From Methanocellales archaeon (lineage in GTDB: Archaea; Halobacteriota; UBA148), in contig JAAEEL010000057.1 of the NCBI GenBank assembly GCA_013415795.1, positions 1 through 6,435 of the forward strand: DNA of 6,435 nucleotides, given 5' to 3'. The translations under genes and the position numbers were made by a program. The number at the start of each line of letters is the position of its first letter. Position 1 is the first letter of the stretch. The notes beneath the pieces are model-generated. The model was not told the DNA's origin and searched no databases. It saw nothing but the letters and a program-made list of their open reading frames with translations. Shown here piece by piece: positions 1-6,120 of this stretch.

Positions 1-810
1 ATGGTCGAAAATTTCATTAATGAGGGAGCAGCCATAAATGTCCTAGCTCGACATATAGGCGCCCGAGTGATAATAGTCGATATGGGAATTGCTACGGACA
101 TAGAGCCTCACAAAAATTTGATCAATAAAAAGATAGGTCATGGCACAAAAAACATTGCTCGAGAGGCAGCAATGAGCTATGAGGAGGCTAGAAGTTCAAT
201 TGAGGCGGGGATAGAGATATTGGAAGGAGAGCTTAAGAAAGGGGCAGATATCGTAGGAATAGGAGATATGGGTATTGGCAATACAACAGCAAGCTCTGCG
301 ATAGCCGCTGCAGTAACAGGAGAGGAAGTTGAAAGAGTTACTGGTAGAGGGACGGGAATAGATGATAGAATGCATAATAATAAAATAAGGGTGATTAAAA
401 AGGCGTTGAAGGCTAACTCTCCAGACAAGAATGACCCCTTAGATGTTCTAGCAAAGGTTGGAGGCTTTGAGATTGGAGGGATCGCTGGAGTTGTTTTGGG
501 CGCCGCAGCAAACGGGATACCAGTAATAATGGATGGATTTATTTCAACTGCAGGTGTCCTTCTCGCAACAGAAATCGCTCCTTTGGTCAAGCATTATGTA
601 ATAGCCTCTCACAATTCGGTTGAGATAGGCCATAGGATATTGTTAAAAAGAATGGGATTGACGCCACTGTTGGACCTGAATATGCGACTGGGGGAGGGTA
701 CAGGTGCAGCTCTTGGAATTGGCATAGTAGAAGCGAGTGTAAAGATATTGACAGAAATGGCCACCTTTGAGGATGCAGGAGTTTCAAGGGCGATAAATGA
801 TGAGGAGTAG
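1..810 (+). CDS. cobT: Nicotinate-nucleotide--dimethylbenzimidazole phosphoribosyltransferase (CobT), 5'-truncated by the window edge
   Basis: CobT transfers phosphoribose from nicotinate mononucleotide to a lower-ligand base such as 5,6-dimethylbenzimidazole, giving the alpha-ribazole phosphate used in late cobamide assembly; it is cytoplasmic. The visible 269 residues match the family from the GGAAINVLAR-like segment (about residues 8-17) to the C-terminus. Hallmarks are GDMGIGNTT (88-96), GRGTGIDD (115-122), the FEIGGIAGVVLGAA stretch (156-169), DGFIST (178-183) and RLGEGTGAA (229-237). The Glu of GEG (about 232) corresponds to the catalytic base, Glu317, of the Salmonella enzyme. The first motif has Asp where enterobacterial enzymes have Glu (GEMGIGNTT). 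The family is about 350 residues long, so some 80-90 N-terminal residues lie upstream; the ATG at position 1 is an internal Met, not the start. The sequence resembles the bacterial-type family rather than the divergent archaeal CobT-like family. The gene ends in TAG and is followed by T-tracts. Confidence 0.95.
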   Translation: MVENFINEGAAINVLARHIGARVIIVDMGIATDIEPHKNLINKKIGHGTKNIAREAAMSYEEARSSIEAGIEILEGELKKGADIVGIGDMGIGNTTASSAIAAAVTGEEVERVTGRGTGIDDRMHNNKIRVIKKALKANSPDKNDPLDVLAKVGGFEIGGIAGVVLGAAANGIPVIMDGFISTAGVLLATEIAPLVKHYVIASHNSVEIGHRILLKRMGLTPLLDLNMRLGEGTGAALGIGIVEASVKILTEMATFEDAGVSRAINDEE

Positions 811-821
811 AATTTAAGGGG

Positions 822-836
822 TTTTTATATCTTTTT
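822..836 (+). terminator. T-tract terminator after cobT
   Basis: Two T5 runs (822-826 and 832-836) in a short T-rich stretch begin 12 nt after the cobT stop. There is no strong hairpin. Archaeal transcription often ends at such oligo-T tracts, so this is a plausible but weak terminator. Confidence 0.4.
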
Positions 837-894
837 ATTAGGATAGCATAATTCAACATTTGTACTAAATTCTAATTTCTTTAGAAATAGAAGA

Positions 895-920
895 ACAATA
901 CATAAATACCTTTAAAAAAA
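895..920 (+). promoter_or_regulatory. Probable archaeal promoter of the PH-like membrane protein gene
   Basis: The stretch is A/T-rich, with two TATA-like candidates: ATAAATAC (902-909) and TTTAAAAA (911-918). Either would place the transcription start about 5-15 nt ahead of the ATG at 944. With the first candidate the GGAG at 930-933 would fall at the very 5' end of the mRNA. The sequence alone does not decide between them. Confidence 0.35.
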
Positions 921-943
921 CATATTTTTGGAGACATACAACA

Positions 944-1426
944 ATGGATGTCTTTGATGAGTATTTGACGGAAAACGAAGAAGTCGTACATGCTATTTCT
1001 AGTGAAGATGGTAACTATCTTGGTATGACGAATAAACGGATTATTAAGCTCGGTAATCACGATTTTAAAGACGTGCGATATGGTCACATATCTTCCATTG
1101 GTTGGGAAATTACATCTAATGTTGATTTATTGATTCGTGGAATTCTTTTAATAATCGGTGGTATTATTTTATGGATTTTGGACTTTCTAGAGATTTTTGA
1201 CTTACAAGAATCTGTTAATTGGATTTTTACTATATTAATTAGTATATTACTTATAGTGGGCTTGGCTTGTTTAGTGGTATATTTTCTGACAAAAAAAGGC
1301 GAACTAATAATTGCAACTGAAAATGAGAAACTAATGTATCCCTTTAAAGGTTCAAAGTCTCATACATCAGTAAAAGATGTTATTAAAACCATTAGAACAT
1401 TAGATGAAATTTATTACTCAAAGTAA
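944..1426 (+). CDS. Small membrane protein with a PH-like domain split by two transmembrane helices
   Basis: This 160-residue protein has no function I can assign. Residues 12-58 look like the first strands of a bacterial/archaeal PH-like domain; the YLGMTNKRIIKL segment (25-36) resembles the usual 'TNKRII' strand of that fold. Two strongly hydrophobic helices follow, about 62-84 and 93-115. The fold then appears to resume with KGELIIATENEKLMYPF (118-134) and a closing helix (about 142-157, SVKDVIKTIRTLDEIYY). The inferred architecture is a cytoplasmic PH-like domain interrupted by a membrane hairpin. The start is supported by GGAG at 930-933, 10 nt upstream. The gene is visibly more AT-rich than its neighbours, stands alone in its orientation after a terminator, and converges on the ArsG-like gene. 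The PH assignment comes from strand pattern and the TNKR motif, so it is moderate. Confidence 0.8.
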   Translation: MDVFDEYLTENEEVVHAISSEDGNYLGMTNKRIIKLGNHDFKDVRYGHISSIGWEITSNVDLLIRGILLIIGGIILWILDFLEIFDLQESVNWIFTILISILLIVGLACLVVYFLTKKGELIIATENEKLMYPFKGSKSHTSVKDVIKTIRTLDEIYYSK

Positions 1427-1436
1427 ATTTTAATAG

Positions 1437-1443
1437 TTTTTTT
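1437..1443 (+). terminator. T7 terminator after the PH-like gene
   Basis: A run of seven T begins 11 nt after the stop of the preceding gene and is followed by further T-rich sequence to about 1483. This fits an archaeal oligo-T terminator in the spacer between convergent genes. Confidence 0.45.
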
Positions 1444-1596
1444 AAAGTTTTAACGTCTTTAAATTTTTAAGTTTAATTTTTAATTCCTAAACCCATAATA
1501 GGGTGTTATTGTAGTGTATTATAAGTAAACAAAAATTTTTCTTTATCTTCAATGAGGTTTATTAAATGAACAAGAATGTTTAAATGAGATTCAGAC

Positions 1597-1603
1597 AAAA
1601 AAA
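1597..1603 (-). terminator. T7 tract (minus strand) downstream of the ArsG-like gene
   Basis: Seven A on the plus strand give a T7 run on the minus strand, about 83 nt past the stop of the ArsG/CcdA-like gene. It is the first clear T-tract downstream of the cluster and is a likely end of that transcript. The rest of the convergent spacer (1444-1685) is AT-rich, with only a small ACCC/GGGT inverted repeat (1491-1504) and no coding signal. Confidence 0.35.
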
Positions 1604-1685
1604 TATCACTCAACCTAGATACAGTAATATGTCTAATGCTGCCACTTTTTGCCCTCACTCCTCCAAACTTAGTTTACCAATGGAC

Positions 1686-2372
1686 CTACAACATCGCACT
1701 AAGATATGGAAGCAGATAATAAACTCCGAAAGCAATCAATATTAATCCGGCAACCTTTTTGAATAGCAGACCTGCACCCTTCGTCCTTTCTGCATAGGTC
1801 TTCATACTAACAACGCCACTGGCGATAAAGGGTAACGGAGCACCAAGAGCTAAACCATACAGGAACATGAGAAACATTCCTTGTGCTATGTTTGCTTTTA
1901 CTGCGACCATCGACAGCAGTGCAATCAAAACGGGTGTGCTACAGGGGTATATAGCAATTCCGAACAGTATGCCCAGTAGAAGTGTGCCAAAGATGCCATA
2001 GGATGCCAACCTACTTCTCGCTTCAAGTATTTTAGTATTGCCACCAATATCCAAATGAATTACATCGAGCATTATCAGCCCGACAAATATAAGAATAGGG
2101 CCGATTATAGCATTCGCAGCTGTGCCAGCATACACCCTTATGGAACTGGAGCCTACAAAGGAGACCAAACCACCCATCAAAGCATATGTTAACGACCTGC
2201 CAAAGATGAATGCAAGACCTGCCAAGAAACCCTTTGAAAAACCTCTACGAGGATTTTCAGCATGTTCGGCCCCTAGGATATATCCTATAATAAGCAAATC
2301 CACCGTAATAGCACAAGGCTCTATGGAAATGATAAAGCCCGCCAATAGAACAGAAAGTATTGTGAGGTCCAT
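1686..2372 (-). CDS. ArsG/CcdA (DsbD transmembrane domain) family membrane thiol-electron carrier
   Basis: This 228-residue integral membrane protein belongs to the CcdA/DsbD superfamily, whose members pass electrons from cytoplasmic thioredoxin to extracytoplasmic thiol proteins through two membrane cysteines. Both are present: Cys20 in EPCAITVDLLII (helix 1) and Cys144 in YPCSTPVLIALL (helix 4), matching the family's 'PC' motifs. I count about six hydrophobic helices (4-30, 46-75, 83-106, 125-155, 161-187, 203-224). The layout, including the GRSLTYALMGGLVS and GPILIFVGLIMLD segments, resembles the subfamily annotated as ArsG ('aromatic arsenical efflux permease') as well as CcdA. The ATG at 2372 lies 18 nt after the ArsF-like stop, with GAGG about 9 nt upstream, so co-transcription is near certain. 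No arsenic gene is visible, so a thiol-redox role is more likely here than arsenical export. Confidence 0.88.
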   Translation of the reverse strand: MDLTILSVLLAGFIISIEPCAITVDLLIIGYILGAEHAENPRRGFSKGFLAGLAFIFGRSLTYALMGGLVSFVGSSSIRVYAGTAANAIIGPILIFVGLIMLDVIHLDIGGNTKILEARSRLASYGIFGTLLLGILFGIAIYPCSTPVLIALLSMVAVKANIAQGMFLMFLYGLALGAPLPFIASGVVSMKTYAERTKGAGLLFKKVAGLILIAFGVYYLLPYLSAML

Positions 2373-2390
2373 GTTCCTTCGCCTCAGATT

Positions 2391-2843
2391 CTAGATCATA
2401 CTCTCCAGTTTCTGGTGTAACAGCCTGACGAATGTATCACGGTCATCAGAATATTCAAAAGCCTCGGGAAACATCTCTCCATTGATGTATACCGCTTTAG
2501 CTTGTACATTATATTTAATAACTAAATCCGGGTTTTGTGGAGCGCATATCGCTTGAAAAGTTATCAAACCCTGAGCGAATTCTTCCCCATAATATTCTTG
2601 CAAAACCTCAAGCGTCCATTGTTCCACATTATTGCAACTAGCGCATCTCGTAGCTCCATAGAACATGAGGATCTCAAGCTTTGGGCTGCTGGTAGTTTCA
2701 GTTATGGGACTGGTGGTTTGAGGCTTGGCACTAGTGGTTTCAGGGCCGTAATCGCTTTTAGGTAAAAAAGAGAAAACAACTATTATTGAAATTACTATTG
2801 CAAAAAGTACCATCATTGTTTGCTTATTTATAGACAGTTTCAT
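2391..2843 (-). CDS. Membrane-anchored thioredoxin-like protein, ArsF family
   Basis: This 150-residue protein has an N-terminal signal anchor (about 10-27), a Ser/Thr/Pro-rich linker (30-54) and a thioredoxin-like domain facing outward. The domain opens with strand LEILMFYGATRC and the active-site CASC (Cys67, Cys70). It continues with a helix (NNVEQWTLEVLQEYYGEEF), strand LITFQAI, and the KYNVQAKAVYINGE segment near the C-terminus. The pattern of a 'YGATRCASC' site and a late 'Y.V....VYI.G' strand is that of proteins annotated as ArsF-family (named for a nitrophenyl-arsenical reductase subunit). A third cysteine, Cys100, follows the second strand. It sits between ArsE-like and ArsG/CcdA-like genes, so the likely role is an extracytoplasmic thiol reductase or carrier charged by the membrane partner. 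The start at 2843 has GGATGG upstream and gives a complete anchor. The arsenic function is not shown. Confidence 0.87.
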   Translation of the reverse strand: MKLSINKQTMMVLFAIVISIIVVFSFLPKSDYGPETTSAKPQTTSPITETTSSPKLEILMFYGATRCASCNNVEQWTLEVLQEYYGEEFAQGLITFQAICAPQNPDLVIKYNVQAKAVYINGEMFPEAFEYSDDRDTFVRLLHQKLESMI

Positions 2844-2918
2844 CTCAATATCCCATCCTTTGGTAATTCCGGTCTTTCGTTTGATTTATCACAAATCTCA
2901 CATTCTTACATTTTCACT

Positions 2919-3152
2919 TCAAATCTGAAACCAGCCTTTGATCTCTTCTATGCTTGGAACTCTGCCCTGGCACTTGGTCTCATTGTTTACGACGAGGGCA
3001 GGAGTCATCATGACGCCGTATTTCATCATATCCACAATATCGGTGACCTTCTCAACTTCTGCATGGATTCCAATATCATCAATCACTTTCTTCACGTTCT
3101 CTTCCACCCTCTCGCACTTGGGGCATCCCACTCCAAGTATTTTTATTTCCAT
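2919..3152 (-). CDS. MTH895/ArsE-family mini-thioredoxin
   Basis: This 77-residue cytoplasmic thioredoxin-like protein is of the MTH895/TM0996/ArsE family. It starts with the typical MEIKILGVGCPKC; the active site is CPKC (Cys10, Cys13). The cis-proline loop is MMTPALVVN (48-56, Pro51), and the C-terminal helix is VPSIEEIKGWF. An extra Cys61 lies in the last strand region. Its length equals the usual 75-80 residues from the ATG at 3152. A longer reading from TTG at 3209 would add 19 residues absent from the family and was rejected. Upstream of 3152 there is only a G-rich GGGGTTGG stretch, so the ribosome site is weak. The next gene starts 75 nt downstream and the lipoprotein ends 91 nt upstream with no T-tract between, which suggests one transcript. 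Probable role: cytoplasmic electron donor to the ArsG/CcdA-like protein. Confidence 0.9.
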   Translation of the reverse strand: MEIKILGVGCPKCERVEENVKKVIDDIGIHAEVEKVTDIVDMMKYGVMMTPALVVNNETKCQGRVPSIEEIKGWFQI

Positions 3153-3243
3153 ATATCCAACCCCATCTAAACGTTCTTTTTTGAGGACCCCTATTCTTTG
3201 GAGCTTCAAACCGATTCTACCCTATAATCATGTGTAGCATTAA

Positions 3244-3870
3244 TCAGACGAATTCTTCGACTTCAAGTGTCCAGCCTTCTAGATTATCTGCAAACACTTC
3301 CACATAATAGGTTGAATTGCCTGGGAATACGTCTATCGTACCATTTTCAGCATTATGACCCATGCGCTCCGCGGATGCGAGGGGTAAGCAACAACTAACA
3401 CATTGTTTATTTACCCTCCATGCAAAGAGAGAGAAAGATGCATTAGGTTCTGCTGGATCAGCTGTATAACTCCAATGTACTCGCCAAACAAGTCCCTCGA
3501 TTGGAAAAGGAAACGGTTCGTTGCTAAAGTCCTCTTTTCCCGTGAAATTAGTAACACTACGCCAAGATTGTGGAGCATTGGTAACCATTGCAGTTGTAAC
3601 CGTAACATCCGGCGTCTTAAGCTTTGGAGTTGGAGTAGGTGTTGGAGCAGGAGTAGGTGTTGGATTAGAGGGGGATGTAGGTATAGGAGTTGGATTAGGG
3701 GATGGTGTTGTTTTTGTTGTGGGTGTTGGAGCAGCCTCAACTTTTGGTGCTATGGGCTGGGTTGGCATTACTGGCTCATCTTCGACACATCCTGAAAACG
3801 CTACTGTTAACATGCTCAGTACTAAAACCAAAACCAATGCAATTTTCCATTTCACGGTTTTTTTATCCAT
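3244..3870 (-). CDS. Lipoprotein with Pro/Thr-rich stalk and C-terminal beta-rich domain (copy A of a duplicated leader)
   Basis: This 208-residue secreted lipoprotein has no function I recognise. It has a signal peptide (1-27) ending in lipobox FSG with Cys28, then the segment VEDEPVMPTQPIAP shared exactly with the second lipoprotein. A Pro/Thr-rich stalk (about 45-86) follows, then a likely beta-sandwich domain (88-208) with EGLVWRVHWSYT, FSLFAWRV, GTIDVFPGNSTYYVEVF and EGWTLEVEEF strands. The domain contains CVSCC (Cys157, 160, 161) in a probable loop. The start at 3870 was chosen over ATG 3912 because the 14 extra codons coincide with sequence that is TATA/BRE promoter in the paralogue. 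GTG at 3855, which aligns exactly with the paralogue's ATG, is the alternative. No Shine-Dalgarno is visible; the TATA box lies about 26 nt from the ATG, as expected for a leaderless mRNA. It precedes the ArsE-F-G-like genes and may be co-transcribed with them. Confidence 0.85.
   Translation of the reverse strand: MDKKTVKWKIALVLVLVLSMLTVAFSGCVEDEPVMPTQPIAPKVEAAPTPTTKTTPSPNPTPIPTSPSNPTPTPAPTPTPTPKLKTPDVTVTTAMVTNAPQSWRSVTNFTGKEDFSNEPFPFPIEGLVWRVHWSYTADPAEPNASFSLFAWRVNKQCVSCCLPLASAERMGHNAENGTIDVFPGNSTYYVEVFADNLEGWTLEVEEFV
3624..3735 (-). repeat. Low-complexity repeat encoding the Pro/Thr stalk
   Basis: Imperfect short repeats of GGTGTTGGA/GGAGTAGG type on the plus strand encode the (PT/AP)n stalk on the minus strand. 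One 15-nt unit, GGAGTAGGTGTTGGA, occurs identically at 3632-3646 and 3650-3664, with an 18-nt period. The tract lies inside the lipoprotein gene and would be prone to length change by slippage. Confidence 0.7.
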
Positions 3871-3891
3871 TGAATACGTATATGTATTAAA

Positions 3892-3910
3892 CATATATAA
3901 TCCTTTGCTC
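3892..3910 (-). promoter_or_regulatory. BRE/TATA promoter of lipoprotein copy A
   Basis: Read on the minus strand, GAGCAAAGGA (BRE-like, 3910-3901) runs into TTATATATG (3900-3892). The same arrangement, differing by one base in the BRE and three extra bases before the TATA, precedes the second lipoprotein gene. The TATA centre is about 26 nt from the ATG at 3870, the usual archaeal TATA-to-start distance, which predicts a leaderless transcript. Confidence 0.6.
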
Positions 3911-3965
3911 ATATTAGCTATTTTTAATATGAACTGTTAGTAACTATTTTTTCAAATATAGATTA

Positions 3966-3994
3966 TATTTTGGTTATATTTATCACTTTAGCTT
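3966..3994 (-). promoter_or_regulatory. Conserved upstream AT-rich element, copy A
   Basis: This 29-nt block matches 6235-6263 at 26 positions. On the minus strand its core reads TGATAAATATAA. It lies about 70-100 nt upstream of the TATA box and is better conserved than the sequence between them, which suggests a regulator site or an alternative distal promoter (the core itself is TATA-like). Confidence 0.4.
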
Positions 3995-4234
3995 TTAGGG
4001 ATCACAATCCGCCACTACTACTAAAATGATCGTATTTACGAATGCTTGGTTCAGCCGCTATGATCATCACTGGTCTCCGTTCTTTCTAGGAAAATACTTA
4101 ACGTCTCGGACAATCCTTATCTTAAAAACGTTCTTCGCCAGGGTTGGTTATTGAAATCTTTTCTTTAACATTAAAAGTGTACTGGATGATTCTTCTGAAA
4201 CTATCTGGTATGACGACTTCCTAAGGCTTCTCCA
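3995..4234. other. Spacer downstream of the radical SAM gene, no supported feature
   Basis: No gene, RNA or strong hairpin is supported here. The only T-tract for the radical SAM transcript is a weak T5 on the minus strand (4124-4128), about 110 nt past the stop. Open frames are short (26 codons or fewer) and start without a start codon. The non-coding stretch begins at 3871, where its first part is the promoter module of lipoprotein copy A. Confidence 0.5.
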
Positions 4235-5824
4235 TCAACTTCTGCGCTCCAAATCTCCAATGGGTCCTTCTCCGAAATTTGTCGGCTCAAGTTCCCTAGG
4301 AACAGGTGTCGTCTCCTCATCTTTGATCTCTACTCCCTGAGACTTAGCGTATTCTCTTATTCTCTTCAAGTCGTGGGTAACCATGAGATCTCTTAATCCA
4401 AGTATTTCGGGGACGCTAAAGCTGGTTAGGTTAACTATATACTTGTAAGGGTCTCCAAGAGCCTCGACAAATTTCTGGTAATCGCCGTCATACTGAGACA
4501 AAATTTTCTCTTTATTCTTTTCAAAGAGCTCAGTAGAAGGATAAGGAGTTATGAAGAAGGGGGCGCATTGAATACCGTTACGAACCCAAAACTTCACAGT
4601 ATCATAGATGGACTCAAAAGTCTCCCCGGCATACCCAACCATGAACGCGGTGATGGGGGTAATTCCGGCTTTAATGGTCATTTCTAAGGCTTTCTGCATC
4701 TGATTGACAGTATGGGGCTTTCTTATTTCCTTGAGTCTATGTTTATTAGCACTTTCAAAACCATAGCTAATATATGTACATCCCGTTTCCTTGAGCCTAG
4801 ACAGAAGCTCAGCATCTATAGTTTGAGGTCCACCTAGACATCCCCACTTAACTACACCGACCAACTCCTCCTCCTCCAGCAGATGGCAAATCTCTAAAGC
4901 CCTCTGCTTATTCGCCAAAAAGTTCTCGTCGAGAAAACTCACAAAGTCTATGGCCATCTTAATCCGTGCGTATTTTATCATGTCGACTACATATCGGGCG
5001 CTTTGCCAACGGACGGAAGGTTCAAGACGTGTTCCGTCAGGCATTAGATCACCTCCCATATAGTTATGGTGGCAGAAGGTACATTGGTAGAGGCAACCCC
5101 TCTCAGAAATGACATCAATACGTCTTTTACATTGAAGTGCTTCGTCGCTGAGTTCTAAGGGACTATTGGGAAAGTAAACTTCCTCCATAGGTAAAAGGTT
5201 CCATGCAGGGTAAGGAAGACCGTTCAATTCTTTCTCGGTCATCAAAGGTCTTAGAGGGTTCTCAATTATCTCTACCTCTCCGCGAGCCCTAGCCGCCATC
5301 ATCTGTCTGATACTCCTTTCACTTTTCTTGTGGTGTTTATGATGCGTACCTGGCCAGTCCAGCAGGTCAGCTTTGTAGTAGATTCCTTCCACCGTGCCAA
5401 AGTCCCGGTCTTCTAGGTGTTTCAAGATATCAATAAAGGTCTTTTCTCCTTCGCCAATACATACCATGTCCAGTTCAGGTACCCATTCAAGCATCTCCCT
5501 AGGAACACTTGAAGCACATCCTCCTCCGGCAACAATAAGAGTGTTTGGAAGGTCTTTTCTAATCCAAGGGATGATCTCTTTTTGGAAGCCGTATGTGGTA
5601 ACCAGACCCGATATCCCAATTAGATCTATTGGTTTTTCTGAAGCTTCAGATTTCAAGTATCTTCTGATTAGTTCTCGGTTAAGCCTGAAAGCGTTCGCAT
5701 CTAGTATACCTACCTCAAACCCTGACCTGCATGCTAATGATGAAAGTATTCCAATCCCGTAAGGGATATGCCTCGCAGGTTCGTGGAGTAGTATCGGGCT
5801 GTTCACAAACATTATTCTAGTCAC
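4235..5824 (-). CDS. B12-binding domain-containing radical SAM protein, substrate unknown
   Basis: This 529-residue cytoplasmic enzyme belongs to the cobalamin-dependent radical SAM group (BchE/HpnP-like architecture). Residues 3-150 form a Rossmann-type B12-binding domain: RIMFVNSP, then DLIGISGLVTTYG (67-79), LIVAGGGCASSVPREML (96-112) and VCIGEGEKTFIDIL (121-134), which match the usual 'GG.H....PEE' and 'GEGE.TF' positions. As in this group, there is no DxHxxG. A charged linker with HHKHHKK (161-167) leads to the radical SAM domain, with CLYQCTFC (Cys244, 248, 251) for the 4Fe-4S cluster, FVSFLDENF (294-302), YISYGFESAN (351-360) and FMVGYAGET (394-402). GTG 5824 was preferred to ATG 5812 because the first beta strand needs residues TRI; GGGG lies 7 nt upstream. 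It starts 10 nt after the short lipoprotein stop, so the two are co-transcribed. Methyl transfer or cyclisation are the usual reactions; which applies here cannot be read from the sequence. Confidence 0.93.
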   Translation of the reverse strand: MTRIMFVNSPILLHEPARHIPYGIGILSSLACRSGFEVGILDANAFRLNRELIRRYLKSEASEKPIDLIGISGLVTTYGFQKEIIPWIRKDLPNTLIVAGGGCASSVPREMLEWVPELDMVCIGEGEKTFIDILKHLEDRDFGTVEGIYYKADLLDWPGTHHKHHKKSERSIRQMMAARARGEVEIIENPLRPLMTEKELNGLPYPAWNLLPMEEVYFPNSPLELSDEALQCKRRIDVISERGCLYQCTFCHHNYMGGDLMPDGTRLEPSVRWQSARYVVDMIKYARIKMAIDFVSFLDENFLANKQRALEICHLLEEEELVGVVKWGCLGGPQTIDAELLSRLKETGCTYISYGFESANKHRLKEIRKPHTVNQMQKALEMTIKAGITPITAFMVGYAGETFESIYDTVKFWVRNGIQCAPFFITPYPSTELFEKNKEKILSQYDGDYQKFVEALGDPYKYIVNLTSFSVPEILGLRDLMVTHDLKRIREYAKSQGVEIKDEETTPVPRELEPTNFGEGPIGDLERRS

Positions 5825-5834
5825 GTTTTTTCCC

Positions 5835-6110
5835 CTACTTTTCTAAAACATCGACTAAACACATACATTTAATCCCTGGCAATCTTACTGAGATTTTTAT
5901 TTGTTCTGGCTGGGATGTTTCTTGAGGTTTGGTCGGAGTTAGCATGGAAGTTACAGGTGGGGCTGGTGCTGGCTTTGGCATCGGTGTCGGAGTAGCTTCA
6001 ACTCTTGGTGCTATGGGCTGGGTTGGCATTACGGGCTCATCTTCGACACATCCTGAAAGCTTTATTGTCGGTAAGCTCAAAACTAAAATCAAAACAATTT
6101 CCCATTTCAT
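5835..6110 (-). CDS. Short lipoprotein (copy B), probably lacking the C-terminal domain of its paralogue
   Basis: This 91-residue predicted lipoprotein has a signal peptide (1-20) ending in lipobox LSG with Cys21. The shared segment VEDEPVMPTQPIAP follows, then a Pro-rich stalk to about residue 70 and a 21-residue tail with KCMC (Cys82, Cys84). The first half is a clear paralogue of the lipoprotein at 3244-3870; the beta-rich domain found there is absent. It may be a degraded copy, or a real short lipoprotein. The start is well supported: ATG 6110 with AGGTGG at 6121-6126, 10 nt upstream, and a BRE/TATA farther up. The stop overlaps the GGGG that probably serves the radical SAM gene, which starts 10 nt on. 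The intact frame, good ribosome site and tight coupling argue that it is translated. Function unknown. Confidence 0.72.
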   Translation of the reverse strand: MKWEIVLILVLSLPTIKLSGCVEDEPVMPTQPIAPRVEATPTPMPKPAPAPPVTSMLTPTKPQETSQPEQIKISVRLPGIKCMCLVDVLEK

Positions 6111-6120
6111 ATATTTTTTA

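Larger units (their letters stand above)
3722..3994 (-). repeat. Duplicated 5' lipoprotein module, copy A
   Basis: The module runs from the early stalk through lipobox, signal peptide, promoter and an upstream AT-rich element, and it pairs with 5983-6263 in the same orientation. Bases 3722-3797 match 5983-6058 at 71 of 76 positions by my count. The upstream half (3901-3994 against 6170-6263) keeps a constant offset of 2269 at both ends, around a more diverged middle. The signal-peptide and leader part is less similar and contains indels. Similarity stops near 3994. Confidence 0.8.

Noticed and set aside
177..590. Minus-strand frame opposite cobT
   Set aside because: It is antisense to a strongly conserved enzyme and has no motif, RBS or promoter of its own.
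2883..2897. Small inverted repeat GATTT-5nt-AAATC between the ArsE-like and ArsF-like genes
   Set aside because: Arms of 5 bp in AT-rich DNA are expected by chance; there is no T-tract to make it a terminator and no second copy to suggest an operator.
3153..3209. Possible 19-residue N-terminal extension of the mini-thioredoxin from TTG 3209
   Set aside because: The family begins at MEIKILG...CPKC, the extension has no counterpart, and ATG 3152 gives the standard 77-residue length.
3632..3664. Tandem GGAGTAGGTGTTGGA units considered as a regulatory or CRISPR-like array
   Set aside because: The repeats are short, spaced by only 3 nt and in frame with the Pro/Thr stalk, so coding low complexity explains them.
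3403..3940. Long plus-strand frames opposite the lipoprotein gene, with Gly/Val or Trp/Cys/Arg-rich translations
   Set aside because: They are antisense shadows of the Pro/Thr repeat; the minus-strand frame has signal peptide, lipobox, a paralogue and a promoter.
4067..4147. Minus-strand open stretch of about 26 codons with protein-like composition, a possible gene remnant downstream of the radical SAM gene
   Set aside because: It has no start codon or RBS, chance open frames of this length are common, and I recognise no family in it.
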